Assembly: GCF_012290005.1 (NCBI RefSeq)
Contig: NZ_JAAXMS010000001.1
Coordinates: 1-64,000, forward strand
From: Crateriforma spongiae
GTDB lineage: Bacteria > Planctomycetota > Planctomycetia > Pirellulales > Pirellulaceae
Reading direction: 5' to 3'
DNA: 64,000 nt
Shown: piece after piece, positions 52,602 through 62,047 of the stretch
Layout of the letters: the number at the start of each line of letters is the position of its first letter
How positions within the stretch are numbered: the first letter of the stretch is position 1
Notes under the pieces: model-generated
Told to the model about the DNA's origin: nothing
The model's database searches: none
What the model saw: the letters and a program-made list of their open reading frames with translations, nothing else
Program-made: the position numbers and the translations under genes

Positions 52602-52615
52602 GGGTTCGGCATCGG
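52586..52615. terminator. Strong stem-loop across the trpE stop codon
   Basis: CCGATGCCG (52586-52594) pairs with CGGCATCGG (52607-52615), and the loop CCCCTAGGGG itself pairs. The trpE TAG lies inside the loop. It sits between convergent genes and could stop both transcripts. No T-run follows, so Rho or stalling would be needed. Confidence 0.45.
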
Positions 52616-52637
52616 CAGATAGCAGAACAGTGGCCGA

Positions 52638-53702
52638 TCAATCTTCGTTCCGGTCCTCGTCTTTCCAGTCGTCATCGTTGTCCCGGTCACGACGGTCGTC
52701 CCTGTCCCGTTTGTCCTCGCTACGGTCATGGGACGAGCTGACTTCTTCTTCTTCTTCTTCTTCTTGGCGTTCAACCTCCTCACGTTCGAATTCTTCGTCG
52801 TCTTCGAATCGATCATTCAGGTCGTCAAGGATCTCTTCCATCTCGCGCCGCAGCTGCATCACCTGCTCCCGTGCCTCCTCGGCTGATTCCCGTGCACTAT
52901 CACGTGCATGTGATTTGGCTTGTTGAGTGATTCGTTCGGCCAGCTTGCGGGCGATGTCGCCGAAATCTTGTCCGTCGCGAAACACCTTGACGTCCACATC
53001 AAACTCGCGGCCCGTTTCCCGGTCGAAACGACGAACGATGGTCGGCGGAGTTTTGATGTTAGTGCCGCGGCTGGGAGCGTAACGAGTGGACGCACCGAGC
53101 GAGGTTCCCGGGCCACCAGCATGCGCGGTGGCATTTGGCATCGGGCCGATATCCCAGTTCAATGGGCTGGGTTCTCCCAAGAGATCGGCAACCCGCCGAT
53201 TGATGATTTCCTCCCGCAATCGGTGTCGCTGTTCCAGGTGCTCTTGGACCGCTTCCAGTTGTCGCCGTAAGTTTTCGATCTCCCTCTCACGCCTTTCCAG
53301 TTGCTGCTGGAAAGCACGCTCGGTCACTTCGACCAATTCACGTCGGATGCGTTCTTGGTTCTCTTCTTGTCGTTCGCGTCGATACGCGTTGGCCAACTCT
53401 CGGGCTTCTTGGTCCAGACGCCGGAACTCGTCCGACGTCGGTTGATGATCGTGGTTTCCAGGCATCCCCGGCAGGGATGGAAAAGACGGCATGCTGCCTT
53501 TCACGGGTGAAAAAGCATCGAACGCTTGCGGCGGCACCGGTGCAACGGGTTGACGCCCTTCGGGGCGGTCCCGGCGTCTTTCGGCACCTTCACGCGGCGT
53601 CCCATCGGGACGTTGGGCGATGGCATAGGCTGTGGGGATGGCGGCGATGGCCGCAGCCACGCAAGCCCAGGTGAGGAACTTTGGGAGCTTGTTGTCATTC
53701 AT
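52638..53702 (-). CDS. Exported coiled-coil protein with highly acidic tail
   Basis: About 354 residues from ATG 53702 (AGGAG is about 10 nt upstream). The N-terminus TWACVAAAIAAIPTAYAIAQ is a signal or membrane segment. Residues about 90-180 form a charged coiled coil (RERQEENQERIRRELVEVTE, RREREIENLRRQLEAVQEHL). A globular part follows (TIVRRFDRETGREFDVDVKV), then another helical run (AREQVMQLRREMEEILDDLN). The tail is almost only E, D, R and K, with eight consecutive Glu encoded by a TTC/GAA repeat at 52743-52765. Its start overlaps the stop of the kinase gene. Function unknown. Confidence 0.75.
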   Translation of the reverse strand: MNDNKLPKFLTWACVAAAIAAIPTAYAIAQRPDGTPREGAERRRDRPEGRQPVAPVPPQAFDAFSPVKGSMPSFPSLPGMPGNHDHQPTSDEFRRLDQEARELANAYRRERQEENQERIRRELVEVTERAFQQQLERREREIENLRRQLEAVQEHLEQRHRLREEIINRRVADLLGEPSPLNWDIGPMPNATAHAGGPGTSLGASTRYAPSRGTNIKTPPTIVRRFDRETGREFDVDVKVFRDGQDFGDIARKLAERITQQAKSHARDSARESAEEAREQVMQLRREMEEILDDLNDRFEDDEEFEREEVERQEEEEEEEVSSSHDRSEDKRDRDDRRDRDNDDDWKDEDRNED

Positions 53703-55317
53703 CAGGCGTTTCTCCTGCGTCAGGTTCGGGGGCGGAAGGGGAAGAAGTCGTGGTGGATGAGGGAACACGAAAACCCGATAGACGGTCTCGCATTGCCGAG
53801 AGCACGGGATCCAGGCCGTCATCCCAAGCCGTCACGTCCGGCGGGATCGGTTGGTATGGCGGTACAGGCGATGACTGCGCAAAAGGGACATTGCTGGGCG
53901 GGTCGACAAGCGGCACCGAAGACCCTTGGCTCGTCAGATCTCCCCACGCCCAATCCGGCAAATTTTCAACCGCCGGAAGATCCGCCGCGTGATCCGGTGT
54001 AGCGATTTGTACCGGGGCCGGCCCGGGGGCACTTTGGGAATCGGATTCGGGAGCTAACCATTCTTGCGTGGCGATCGCGAAGATGGTCACGGCGGCTAGT
54101 GCCAGCACACCCACACCGATATTTCGAAATCGTGCCACATTCAACAGCAAAGATGACGTGCCGGCGGAAACGCAAAGCGACGAAGGAACGGGATGGTCGT
54201 GTGGGGCGGAATGATGCGACAGACAGCCGCGAATTAGCTCGGCGGCTTCGTCGGCCGATTGGATGCGTTGTGATCGGTCCTTGGCCAACATTCGATGAAC
54301 CAAACGTTCCAACCACATCGGAATTCCCGACCGAATCGACGAGAGTGGGCGATGGGAATCTTCTTGAATCTGGGTGAGGACTCGTAGGGAGGACTCGCCG
54401 CGAAACGGCGGTCGGCCGGTCAACATGGCATAGAACACACTGCCCAGGCTGAACACGTCGCTGCGGGCGTCGACCGTCAACCCGCGTGCCTGTTCGGGGG
54501 ACATGAACTGTGGCGTGCCGGCGATGGTTCCGCTGCAGGTTTGTCCCGCATCGTCCAACGCCTGGGCCAGGCCAAAGTCCGTCAGCATCGCACGGTCTTG
54601 GCCGTGATCCAGCAGAATATTGGCAGGCTTGATATCACGATGCACCAAACCTTGGCGGTGTGCGGCGGCAAGCCCTTCGGCGATTTGCAATCCGATCCGA
54701 AGGCAATCTTCGATGTCCAACGGACCGTTCGCATCGATGCGATCCTGAAGAGACCCGCCGGGAACATAAGCCATCACCAAATACGGCGGATCGTGATCGG
54801 CGTCGACCGAGTGAATGGGAACGACGGATGCATGGTTAACCGCGGCGGCGGCGCGGGCTTCGCGGTTAAAGCGGTGACGCGCAGGTCCGTTGGCGGCAAG
54901 ATGTGGATGCAAAACTTTGATGGCAACGGGCCGCGAAAGACTGGGGTCCGTCGCCTGCAATACGATTCCCATTCCGCCCCAGCCGACCAAACGATGGATT
55001 TCGTATTGGTCCATCCGGCCCAGCCCGCCAGGGTTCGCCGAAGGTTCCAAATGCGGCAGAAAGCGTCGAATCTGGCCATCCGCTCCGGAACGCTCGTTCT
55101 GCCAAGGGTGCAGCGTTGTTTTCACGTCCTGGTCGGACAGAAACGTTTTCGCCTGGTCAAAGAACGCATCATCGGCGGCCATTGACTGCAGACGCTCGCG
55201 GCAAGTCGGGCATGATTCCAAGTGACGGGTGACGGCGGATTCTTGGTCGGATTCCAACGTCTGATCCAGCAGGCCTGTCAGCCACTGCGTCGGACAGTTT
55301 TCGGGGATGCGGATCAT
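53695..55317 (-). CDS. Membrane Ser/Thr protein kinase with zinc-finger anti-sigma motif
   Basis: A 540-residue protein. The N-terminus has a ZAS/zf-HC2-like motif (VTRHLESCPTCRERL, HxxxCxxC, about residues 30-44). The Hanks-type kinase domain spans about 105-365: GWGGMGIVLQ glycine loop, VAIKVLHPHL (Lys), HRQGLVHRDIKPANILLD (catalytic Asp), LTDFGLAQ (DFG) and GTPQFMSPEQARG. One membrane helix is near 390-410 (IGVGVLALAAVTIFAIATQE), then a Pro/Ser-rich extracytoplasmic tail. It begins 3 nt after the ECF sigma factor gene, so it is likely the kinase-type anti-sigma regulator of it. This architecture is known from planctomycetes. Confidence 0.93.
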   Translation of the reverse strand: MIRIPENCPTQWLTGLLDQTLESDQESAVTRHLESCPTCRERLQSMAADDAFFDQAKTFLSDQDVKTTLHPWQNERSGADGQIRRFLPHLEPSANPGGLGRMDQYEIHRLVGWGGMGIVLQATDPSLSRPVAIKVLHPHLAANGPARHRFNREARAAAAVNHASVVPIHSVDADHDPPYLVMAYVPGGSLQDRIDANGPLDIEDCLRIGLQIAEGLAAAHRQGLVHRDIKPANILLDHGQDRAMLTDFGLAQALDDAGQTCSGTIAGTPQFMSPEQARGLTVDARSDVFSLGSVFYAMLTGRPPFRGESSLRVLTQIQEDSHRPLSSIRSGIPMWLERLVHRMLAKDRSQRIQSADEAAELIRGCLSHHSAPHDHPVPSSLCVSAGTSSLLLNVARFRNIGVGVLALAAVTIFAIATQEWLAPESDSQSAPGPAPVQIATPDHAADLPAVENLPDWAWGDLTSQGSSVPLVDPPSNVPFAQSSPVPPYQPIPPDVTAWDDGLDPVLSAMRDRLSGFRVPSSTTTSSPSAPEPDAGETPDE

Positions 55318-55320
55318 CGA

Positions 55321-55944
55321 CTACGGCTCCGGTGCAGTGTGTTGTGTGACGACTTCGCGGATCCGTGCGATGATTCGACAGCGGGCGACGTGCACCTGCG
55401 ATGGCGACAGATTCAATGCCTCGGCAACCGACGCAATCGATTCACCGTCGACACAGGTGCGCCAGAATGCTTGCCAGTTGACCGGGCTGAAACGAGGTTG
55501 GATCTTTTCTGCGGCCCAGCAAAATACTTGCCGCCGGTGTTCGCGATCGAACTTAGCCCCGACGACCTGATCCGGCGGTGCCGCGTCATGTTGCAGTTGG
55601 TCCCACTGGACCGCTTCGGGGCCGTCACCGAGCCCGGGGTGACGCGAACACTGTTTCAATTGATTGATGGTTTGATTGCGGGTGACCTGCCGCAGCCATG
55701 CACGAAAGCATCCGGTCCGTCCCGCATGTCGGAACTGCCCGATCGACCGACTGACGGACAGGCAAACCGTTTGGACGACTTCGCGTGCATCGGCGTCTTG
55801 AAGCCCACAAACGCGAGCCAATCGGTAGATCAGCGGCTCGTAGATCTCGTAAAACTCCGTCCAGGCCTGTTGGTCATCGTGATCCTTTAGACGGACCAGC
55901 AGGCTGTGGCGGGTTTCGGGCGACTCGGTCATCGACACGGGCAT
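55321..55944 (-). CDS. ECF-type sigma factor of the kinase-associated planctomycete group
   Basis: A 207-residue sigma factor. Region 2: DDQQAWTEFYEIYEPLIYRL, DADAREVVQTVCLSVSRSIG (V-V-Q helix) and GCFRAWLRQVTRNQTINQLK. A loop of about 50 residues separates it from region 4: FSPVNWQAFWRTCVDGESIA, SVAEALNLSPSQVHVARCRI and IARIREVV (helix-turn-helix). The intervening W-rich AFWRTCVDG segment is typical of these planctomycete ECFs. Start may be ATG 55932 (MTESPETRH). It is the first gene of the sigma-kinase-coiled-coil operon; a stop-to-start gap of 3 nt precedes the kinase gene. Confidence 0.93.
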   Translation of the reverse strand: MPVSMTESPETRHSLLVRLKDHDDQQAWTEFYEIYEPLIYRLARVCGLQDADAREVVQTVCLSVSRSIGQFRHAGRTGCFRAWLRQVTRNQTINQLKQCSRHPGLGDGPEAVQWDQLQHDAAPPDQVVGAKFDREHRRQVFCWAAEKIQPRFSPVNWQAFWRTCVDGESIASVAEALNLSPSQVHVARCRIIARIREVVTQHTAPEP

Positions 55945-56044
55945 GGGGTCCGGCGGTTGGCGATCCGATTCGGCGGTCCGTTCCGCCTACGATCATAGAA
56001 CAACTCGAACCGATTCGTCTTGCGCCCATGGGACCAAAAATCGC

Positions 56045-56079
56045 AAAAAAAACGGCGGCCCGGATGTCTCCGGGCCGCC
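56045..56079 (-). terminator. Intrinsic terminator of the TIGR03546-TIGR03545 operon
   Basis: A perfect 10-bp GC-rich stem, GGCGGCCCGG (56054-56063) with CCGGGCCGCC (56070-56079), has a 6-nt loop. On the minus strand it is followed by eight T residues (complement of 56045-56052). It lies about 40 nt beyond the stop at 56120. Confidence 0.92.
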
Positions 56080-56119
56080 CTGACGCTGTTTTTGGACGTG
56101 AAACTTCGGCTTCGACGTT

Positions 56120-57880
56120 TTATCGAAGTCGACTTTCGATTTGATTCCAAATGCTATCGGCAAAGCGATCGGTTTTTTCCGCAATCTTGTTGGTGATTTC
56201 GGCGATCGATTCATCCGCCTTCCGCATCAAATCGTTGGCTTGGTTTTGATGCGTGGCCAGCCATTGGTTCAGGCTTTGCGTCTGTTTCAAGTACTCTGCG
56301 TCAACCTTTTGTGTCAGCTCTTTCTTGCTTTCGGCAACCTGCAGTGAAACCGCATCACGGACGGCGCGATTCAAGACATTGCTGAGGTTGGAACTGACGT
56401 CGAAAGCAAGGTCGTTCCAAGTCCCGTTGAAGTTTGCGTCGACCTCAATGCGATCGACTTCCGAAAGGCTTTGACGCATGGACGTTACCAGTGCCGTTTC
56501 GGCCGCCGATGGGTCGACGTCCAATCCGACGTTGACGCCCAACTGTTTGCTGACCACGCGACCGGACAGGTGCCCGGCATCGTCGCTGATCTGAACCCAC
56601 AGCTCGCGATCGCCGCCCGTGACGGTCAGGCGGACGTCGTCCCCGCTGCCCATCTCGATCGGTTTTGCTCGGGCACTGGGCCAATGAACGATCAACGTGT
56701 TCAGGTCGTTGCCGCCGCGACGATCGCGGACGATTTCAACGTTCACCAGTTCGGGGCCATCCAACTGCAAGCGTGCTTTGGTCGGTTCATCCAACAGTTG
56801 GGGATCGGGGGTGATGTTGGTAACCACCCCCGTCATTTCATACGAGTTGCCGTCCGCACGCATCAACCCGCTGACTTCGCACTGGCGGACCAATGTCACC
56901 GGTGGCGGGTTGTCGCCACGAAGGTCAAAGTACCGGCCACGCGATCGTTCTGATTCGGGGGCAAGGACGGTGTAGTCGGCGATGGTCTTGCCGCCTTCGA
57001 AGTAATCGCGAACCGTTTGAATTTCCTGACGAATCGAATTGGCGATCAAATCGATGCCGAAGTTTTTGGATTCCGACAGGTTGCCGGGGACGTAGGAATC
57101 GATCAACTCCATGTCCATTTGTTTGGCTTGCTGGAGCGCGGTCCAGTCCGTTCGCACCCGTGACGGCATGCTGTCGATCTGGTCACGGACTTGAACCAGT
57201 TCTTCACGCACATTCATGGCCTGTTCCAACAGACGCGGCAGTTCCGACGTGTCACGCAGCTTGTTGTACAGTTCGTCGCCGGACATCAGGTCACGGGCCT
57301 TGTCGCGGATCGACCGAATTTGACCTTCCAAGTTTTCGGCGCGTGCCATCAAAGCGTTGTAATCGGATTGCCATTGATCGCGGATCTGTTCGCCACGACG
57401 AATGGTTTCCAAATCGCCCGTGAAATCGTCCGCAAATTGTTGGGTTTTGCCGGTCAAGCCTGACAGCAACTGCCCCATCATTGACGGACCGTCGTCAACG
57501 CTTTCCGGTTCCACTTGGTCGAAGTGTCCGCTGGTTTGGCGGGCTTCACCGATCGTGATTCCCGTGATGCGGCCGCTGCTGGCCACGAACCGGCGATGTA
57601 GCAACGCGTTGCCGTCGATCACCAAGTCGATCGTGTCGGCGCGGAAAGCGTCCCGCATCGATTTGTCGCTTCGCGGGTCGGCGATGCGGACGTCTTGGTA
57701 ACGAACGCGTGGCGGAAACATGCCGATCTGGGCGTGGTCGATTTCGACCTTTGCACCCGTGACCGTTTCCAAGCCGCGTACGGTGACGTACTTCGCGACC
57801 GGTCCCAGACCCCATCGGATTAGAAACAGAATCAGTACGACGATGAACAGTCGCGTGAAGACGAATTGCCAGCGGATCAT
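56120..57880 (-). CDS. TIGR03545 family membrane protein
   Basis: A 586-residue protein with an N-terminal membrane helix (VFTRLFIVVLILFLIRWGLG, residues 7-26) and an AsmA-like first part (VRGLETVTGAKVEIDHAQIG, MFPPRVRYQDVRIADPRS, LVIDGNALLHRRFVASSGRI) as in the family. A long coiled region follows (QWQSDYNALMARAENLEGQI), then a second beta-rich part with DVRLTVTGGDRELWVQISDD and a C-terminal amphipathic tail (DESIAEITNKIAEKTDRFAD). The partner TIGR03546 gene overlaps its start by 4 nt, as in other genomes. An envelope transport or lipid role is only inferred from the AsmA resemblance. Confidence 0.85.
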   Translation of the reverse strand: MIRWQFVFTRLFIVVLILFLIRWGLGPVAKYVTVRGLETVTGAKVEIDHAQIGMFPPRVRYQDVRIADPRSDKSMRDAFRADTIDLVIDGNALLHRRFVASSGRITGITIGEARQTSGHFDQVEPESVDDGPSMMGQLLSGLTGKTQQFADDFTGDLETIRRGEQIRDQWQSDYNALMARAENLEGQIRSIRDKARDLMSGDELYNKLRDTSELPRLLEQAMNVREELVQVRDQIDSMPSRVRTDWTALQQAKQMDMELIDSYVPGNLSESKNFGIDLIANSIRQEIQTVRDYFEGGKTIADYTVLAPESERSRGRYFDLRGDNPPPVTLVRQCEVSGLMRADGNSYEMTGVVTNITPDPQLLDEPTKARLQLDGPELVNVEIVRDRRGGNDLNTLIVHWPSARAKPIEMGSGDDVRLTVTGGDRELWVQISDDAGHLSGRVVSKQLGVNVGLDVDPSAAETALVTSMRQSLSEVDRIEVDANFNGTWNDLAFDVSSNLSNVLNRAVRDAVSLQVAESKKELTQKVDAEYLKQTQSLNQWLATHQNQANDLMRKADESIAEITNKIAEKTDRFADSIWNQIESRLR

Positions 57881-58698
57881 GCTACGTCCTTTTGCTGAGA
57901 GTCACGCAATTGGCGAAGCAAAAAGTTCAACGCTTCGTCCATCTCGTCTTTGGATGTGCGGGTGCCGGCGGACGCGTCATTCGCGGCGTCGGCATCGTTT
58001 TCAGCCATGCGGATCACGTCGATCCGAGTTTCGACCGACGCGGCGGCCGGCTGGTCATCGAACGTACGTGCCGATGCCGTGTGTGCGGCGTCAATTCGCT
58101 GCCCGGTCGATGCGGCCGGCGACGTGACGTTCCGAACGTCTGACGGACGTGCCGTGGTTGTGCGTTCATGCGGCTTGCCGACGTGGCCATGGGGCTGGTC
58201 GACGGAAAGATCACCGCGACGTCGCGATGCGGTAGCCGTTTCTTGACCTTGTTCGTCCTGGACGTGCAGACGCTGAACCAATTGAAAAATCGGATAGGTC
58301 GCCAAGAAAATCGGCACCAGTAAAACCAGGCCGATCAGCAGGCTGCCCAAGACCACCGTGTTGTTCAGGTCGGTCCACGGGACCAGCGGCATTGCCCAGG
58401 CGTTGACCGCGGCGTCGTGGAAACGCGGTTGGTTCAGCAGAAACTGGCCAATTGTATCGCTGACCGGATCCAAACGTGGTGCAAAGATGGCTGTCAGGAT
58501 CGCTGTCAACGCTGCCATGGCATGGTTCAGCCTTAACGACAATACCAGCACCAGCACGGCGATCGCCAGCAGGTTGCCATGAGGTATCACGCCCAACAAA
58601 AATCCGAACGCAACGGCCCAAGCCAACTGAGACGGGTGTTGTCGACCCGCGAAGGCTTTCCGCACATTATTTATGAGCTTGATCGTCCATAAGATCAT
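57877..58698 (-). CDS. TIGR03546 family membrane protein (DUF2062-like) with C-terminal extension
   Basis: About 273 residues from ATG 58698 (GGAG is 9 nt upstream). Residues 1-160 match TIGR03546: MILWTIKLINNVRKAFAGRQ, QLAWAVAFGFLLGVIPHGNL, NHAMAALTAILTAIFAPRLD and LGSLLIGLVLLVPIFLATYP, with three membrane helices. Residues about 170-270 are polar, Ser/Thr/Ala/Arg-rich and probably disordered, an extension not needed by the family core. The stop TGA overlaps the ATG of the TIGR03545 gene. The pair recurs together in distant bacteria, but its function is unknown. Confidence 0.85.
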   Translation of the reverse strand: MILWTIKLINNVRKAFAGRQHPSQLAWAVAFGFLLGVIPHGNLLAIAVLVLVLSLRLNHAMAALTAILTAIFAPRLDPVSDTIGQFLLNQPRFHDAAVNAWAMPLVPWTDLNNTVVLGSLLIGLVLLVPIFLATYPIFQLVQRLHVQDEQGQETATASRRRGDLSVDQPHGHVGKPHERTTTARPSDVRNVTSPAASTGQRIDAAHTASARTFDDQPAAASVETRIDVIRMAENDADAANDASAGTRTSKDEMDEALNFLLRQLRDSQQKDVA

Positions 58699-59137
58699 CG
58701 GGTGCGTCTCCATCCGCACGAGTCACCGACGGTTGCGAAGGCAAAACGCGCAGTTCGCCCCTACCGCTCGGGTGTGTTCCAATGCCGTTATCGGTATCCT
58801 GCCGTCCAAACTTTCGGCACAGCTGATAAATTCTACCTTGTCGCTTTAATCCGACGTCAATCTGATTCGGCGTCGAAGGGGGCAGCGATCGCATGCGGTC
58901 GATTCAGGGGCTTCGATGGAAACGAATGACGACCGCATGAAACGTTCGCGTGAAACCGCTGGTGACCAAACGTGTCACGCGCTCCCACGACAATCCAAAT
59001 TCCGAAACCATTCGGTGTGATTGTCGTACGCGTCGCCCGTCGCGTGATACCGCACGGCTGATTCGTCGGAAAAGCCCGCCGAATTTACCCTGTTGGATAA
59101 TCATTTCTTGCTACCAGACTCCAGGCCACTTATTGCC
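58699..59137. other. Divergent intergenic region
   Basis: About 440 nt between the TIGR03546 gene (minus) and the nuclease gene (plus). No convincing protein-coding frame. It should carry promoters for the two operons; no motif was assigned. Confidence 0.45.
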
Positions 59138-62047
59138 ATGCCGGTGAAAGCAAACAGGAAGTTTCTTGATTGGTCCAAGCCACTGTTGCACAGCGTGGTC
59201 GATACGCTGGCCGCGGACTTCCCCGTCCGCGAAGCGGGTTCTGGCGCTCCTGAGGGCTCCGGAGCAGGAAAATGCTGGCCGTTGTCATCCTTGTTGGTGG
59301 TCGTTCCAACCGCTCGTGGGAAAGTGTTGCTGGGCGATCGGCTGAAGCACGTGGCGAAGCAGCGAAAGGTCGCCCTGCACTGGCCAAAGATGGTGACGAC
59401 CGGTGAGTTACCCGAATACCTGTACCGCGGCGACGGCGAAGCGGCGTTGCCGATCGAACAGACCTTTGCTTGGGCACGTGTGTTGCAAGAAGCTCGCATC
59501 CGCAGTGAACAAGATCCGGATGATCGTCTGGATGCTTTGATGCCGACACCGCCACCGGCCGAACCGTTAACGCAATGGTTAGAAATCGCCGCGATGATTC
59601 GCCGGACCCACGAAGCATTGGCGGCACAGGCGATTCGGTTTGATGAATGTTTGGATCATTGTGTCGGTCCGCGTGAAACTCAAAGCTGGCGTCTGCTGAA
59701 TCGTTTGTATCCGCGCTATGTTCGCACCCTGGCGGATGCCGGATTGATCGATCCGCATCACGAACGATTGCGGGCCATGGAATCGGGCAATGCCGTCTGT
59801 GGTCGGACCGTCGTGCTGGTCGGAACAACGGATTTGAATCAAGGGTCGCTGCGGCTACTTGCCGACTGTGATTGCGAAGTCTACGCCTACATCGCGGCGC
59901 CGGAAAAGCAGTCTGATCACTTCGATGAATTCGGACGTGTCGCACCGGAACGTTGGAAATCGTTTGCGTTTGAACTTGATGACTCGTGCTGGATCAACGC
60001 TGATGATGTGCACGACCAGGCAGCGGCAGTGGCGGAGAGCTATGTCGCTTTGAAATCTGATTCTTCTGCTGAACGCCTGACCCTGGGGGTGACGGATGAG
60101 TCGCACGTGGTCCCGATCGAAAACCAAATGCGTTCGATCGACGCGACCACTTATCGTCACTTGGGTTGGAATCTGGCGCAAACGGCCATTGGTCGCCTGC
60201 TTCGTCAAGTCGCCGCACTGGTGGCCACACCGACGTGGGACAACTTGGCCACGTTGGTCCGTCATGCCGATGCGTTTCATCGTTTTGGCAGGGACGCTTC
60301 CCTGGCGCATTTGGACTCCTATCTGTCAGAACATTTCCCGGTCCGAATCGACGATCCGCCCGTCGAAGAAGCGTTGCCGAAATTTGCTGACGTGATCAAG
60401 GCAAAGGATGCCATTGTCGACTGGATCAAGCCGCTTAGCGGTCGTTCGCCCCAAACGCTTTCCGTTTGGTGCGGCATCGCCGCTGATTGGTTGCGTCAGA
60501 CTTACGAAGTCGAACCGTTGGAAGATCTGCCGGATGTGGAACCGACCGATAGCGTTCCTGTCATTCCCTTCCGATCCAGTTTGGCGGAACGAAAGCGGTC
60601 AGAACTTGCCTTGGCAAAGACATTGGATCTTCTGGATCGTCTGGCGAATCTGAATGACCGTTTGGACCTTGTGGTCGATGCGGCGGAAGGCTTGGAATTG
60701 ATCGTCCAGCGCATCTTTGAACTCAGGGTTGTTCAAGACAATGATCCAAGTGCGGTCCCAGTGCTGGGATGGTTGGATTTGCCGATGGATGACGCACCGT
60801 CGATGATCGTCACGGCGATGAATCATCCGTTTGTTCCTGAACCCGTGTCGGCCGATCCGTTGTTGCCATTGGCGCTGCGAAGCCGATTGACGACCGAAGG
60901 GAATGATCGGCGTTATGCCCGTGACGTTCACGCATTGGTTCTGTTGTCCAATTGCCGACCCGAGATTCGGCTGGTGGTCGGCAAAAAGTCTGCCGACGGA
61001 AGCCCGACACCTCCGACTCGGTTGATGGCGGCGGCTGAACCGGATCGCGTGGCGGCACGCTTGCGCAATCTACTTGTACCCGCGAACCGCAAAGAACGAA
61101 TCGCCAATCGGTGGGATGGTGGGGCAAGTAAGACTCGTCTTCCCATTCCCGATCTGGGGGAAATCCAGCCGGTCAATGTGATCAGCGTCACGGCGTTCAA
61201 GGAATATCTGACGTGTCCGTATCGGTTTTATTTGCGACGCGTGCTGAAGCTTAGCCCATTGGACGATCGTTCCGATGAAATGGCGGCCAACCAATTCGGA
61301 AACCTCATCCACGACACCTTGGAAGCGTTTGGCAAATCCGATGTCGCCAATTCAGACGATCGTAAGGTGATCCAAGATGCCCTGTTGGATCATTTGAGCG
61401 ATCTAGCCAAGAAGCGGTATGGCGATCACTGCAACGCAGCGGTTCGCATGCAAATCATGCAGGCCCAGATGCGTTTGCGACACGTCGCCAAAGCACAGGC
61501 CGAACGTCGTGCGGATGGATGGAAAATTGAACATGTTGAAAAACCGGTGGACGAAAAATCCGGCGGCCAAATCATCGTTGACCGGCAACCAATGGGTGTT
61601 CGCGGGCGCTTTGATCGTATCGACAGACACGAATCATCGGGTGCATGGGCCGTGTTGGACTACAAGACGCATGGCGACAAGCCGAATGAACGACATTTGA
61701 AACAAAAGAATGGTCAGACGGTTTGGGCGGATCTCCAACTGCCGCTTTATCGCTTGATGTTGCCGGCGTTGGGGATTCACGACGATCCCAAAACGGTTCA
61801 GTTGGGGTATTTCAATATCAGTGATAAAGAAACCGAAACCACGATCAATATCGCGGACTTTTCGGAGGAGTTGATGCAGCAGGCGATCCAAAAAATTCAT
61901 GAAATCGTTCGTGCCATTCGTCTTGGCCACTTTGAGCCAACGGATGATCCCGTTCCCTTTGACGATTACCCGATGATCCTGCAAACCGGTGTGGCGTCGC
62001 AGATGTTGGGCCGCGAGCAAAGCGAAGTGGAGGAGGCGGTGCAATGA
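59138..62047 (+). CDS. AddB-like PD-(D/E)XK nuclease/inactivated helicase
   Basis: A 969-residue protein from ATG 59138. The N-terminal part resembles the helicase-like half of AddB/RecC (SLLVVVPTARGKVLLGDRLK, then WPKMVTTGELPEYLYRGDGE) but has no intact Walker A. The C-terminal nuclease domain shows VISVTAFKEYLTCPYRFYLR, FGNLIHDTLEAFGKS (His ligand, about residue 723), VRGRFDRIDRH and WAVLDYKTHGDK (D...DYK, catalytic). The iron-sulfur Cys set of AddB is not complete (only one Cys in the TCPYRFY region). Its stop overlaps the ATG of the helicase gene, so the two are subunits of one repair complex resecting double-strand breaks. Confidence 0.85.
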   Translation: MPVKANRKFLDWSKPLLHSVVDTLAADFPVREAGSGAPEGSGAGKCWPLSSLLVVVPTARGKVLLGDRLKHVAKQRKVALHWPKMVTTGELPEYLYRGDGEAALPIEQTFAWARVLQEARIRSEQDPDDRLDALMPTPPPAEPLTQWLEIAAMIRRTHEALAAQAIRFDECLDHCVGPRETQSWRLLNRLYPRYVRTLADAGLIDPHHERLRAMESGNAVCGRTVVLVGTTDLNQGSLRLLADCDCEVYAYIAAPEKQSDHFDEFGRVAPERWKSFAFELDDSCWINADDVHDQAAAVAESYVALKSDSSAERLTLGVTDESHVVPIENQMRSIDATTYRHLGWNLAQTAIGRLLRQVAALVATPTWDNLATLVRHADAFHRFGRDASLAHLDSYLSEHFPVRIDDPPVEEALPKFADVIKAKDAIVDWIKPLSGRSPQTLSVWCGIAADWLRQTYEVEPLEDLPDVEPTDSVPVIPFRSSLAERKRSELALAKTLDLLDRLANLNDRLDLVVDAAEGLELIVQRIFELRVVQDNDPSAVPVLGWLDLPMDDAPSMIVTAMNHPFVPEPVSADPLLPLALRSRLTTEGNDRRYARDVHALVLLSNCRPEIRLVVGKKSADGSPTPPTRLMAAAEPDRVAARLRNLLVPANRKERIANRWDGGASKTRLPIPDLGEIQPVNVISVTAFKEYLTCPYRFYLRRVLKLSPLDDRSDEMAANQFGNLIHDTLEAFGKSDVANSDDRKVIQDALLDHLSDLAKKRYGDHCNAAVRMQIMQAQMRLRHVAKAQAERRADGWKIEHVEKPVDEKSGGQIIVDRQPMGVRGRFDRIDRHESSGAWAVLDYKTHGDKPNERHLKQKNGQTVWADLQLPLYRLMLPALGIHDDPKTVQLGYFNISDKETETTINIADFSEELMQQAIQKIHEIVRAIRLGHFEPTDDPVPFDDYPMILQTGVASQMLGREQSEVEEAVQ

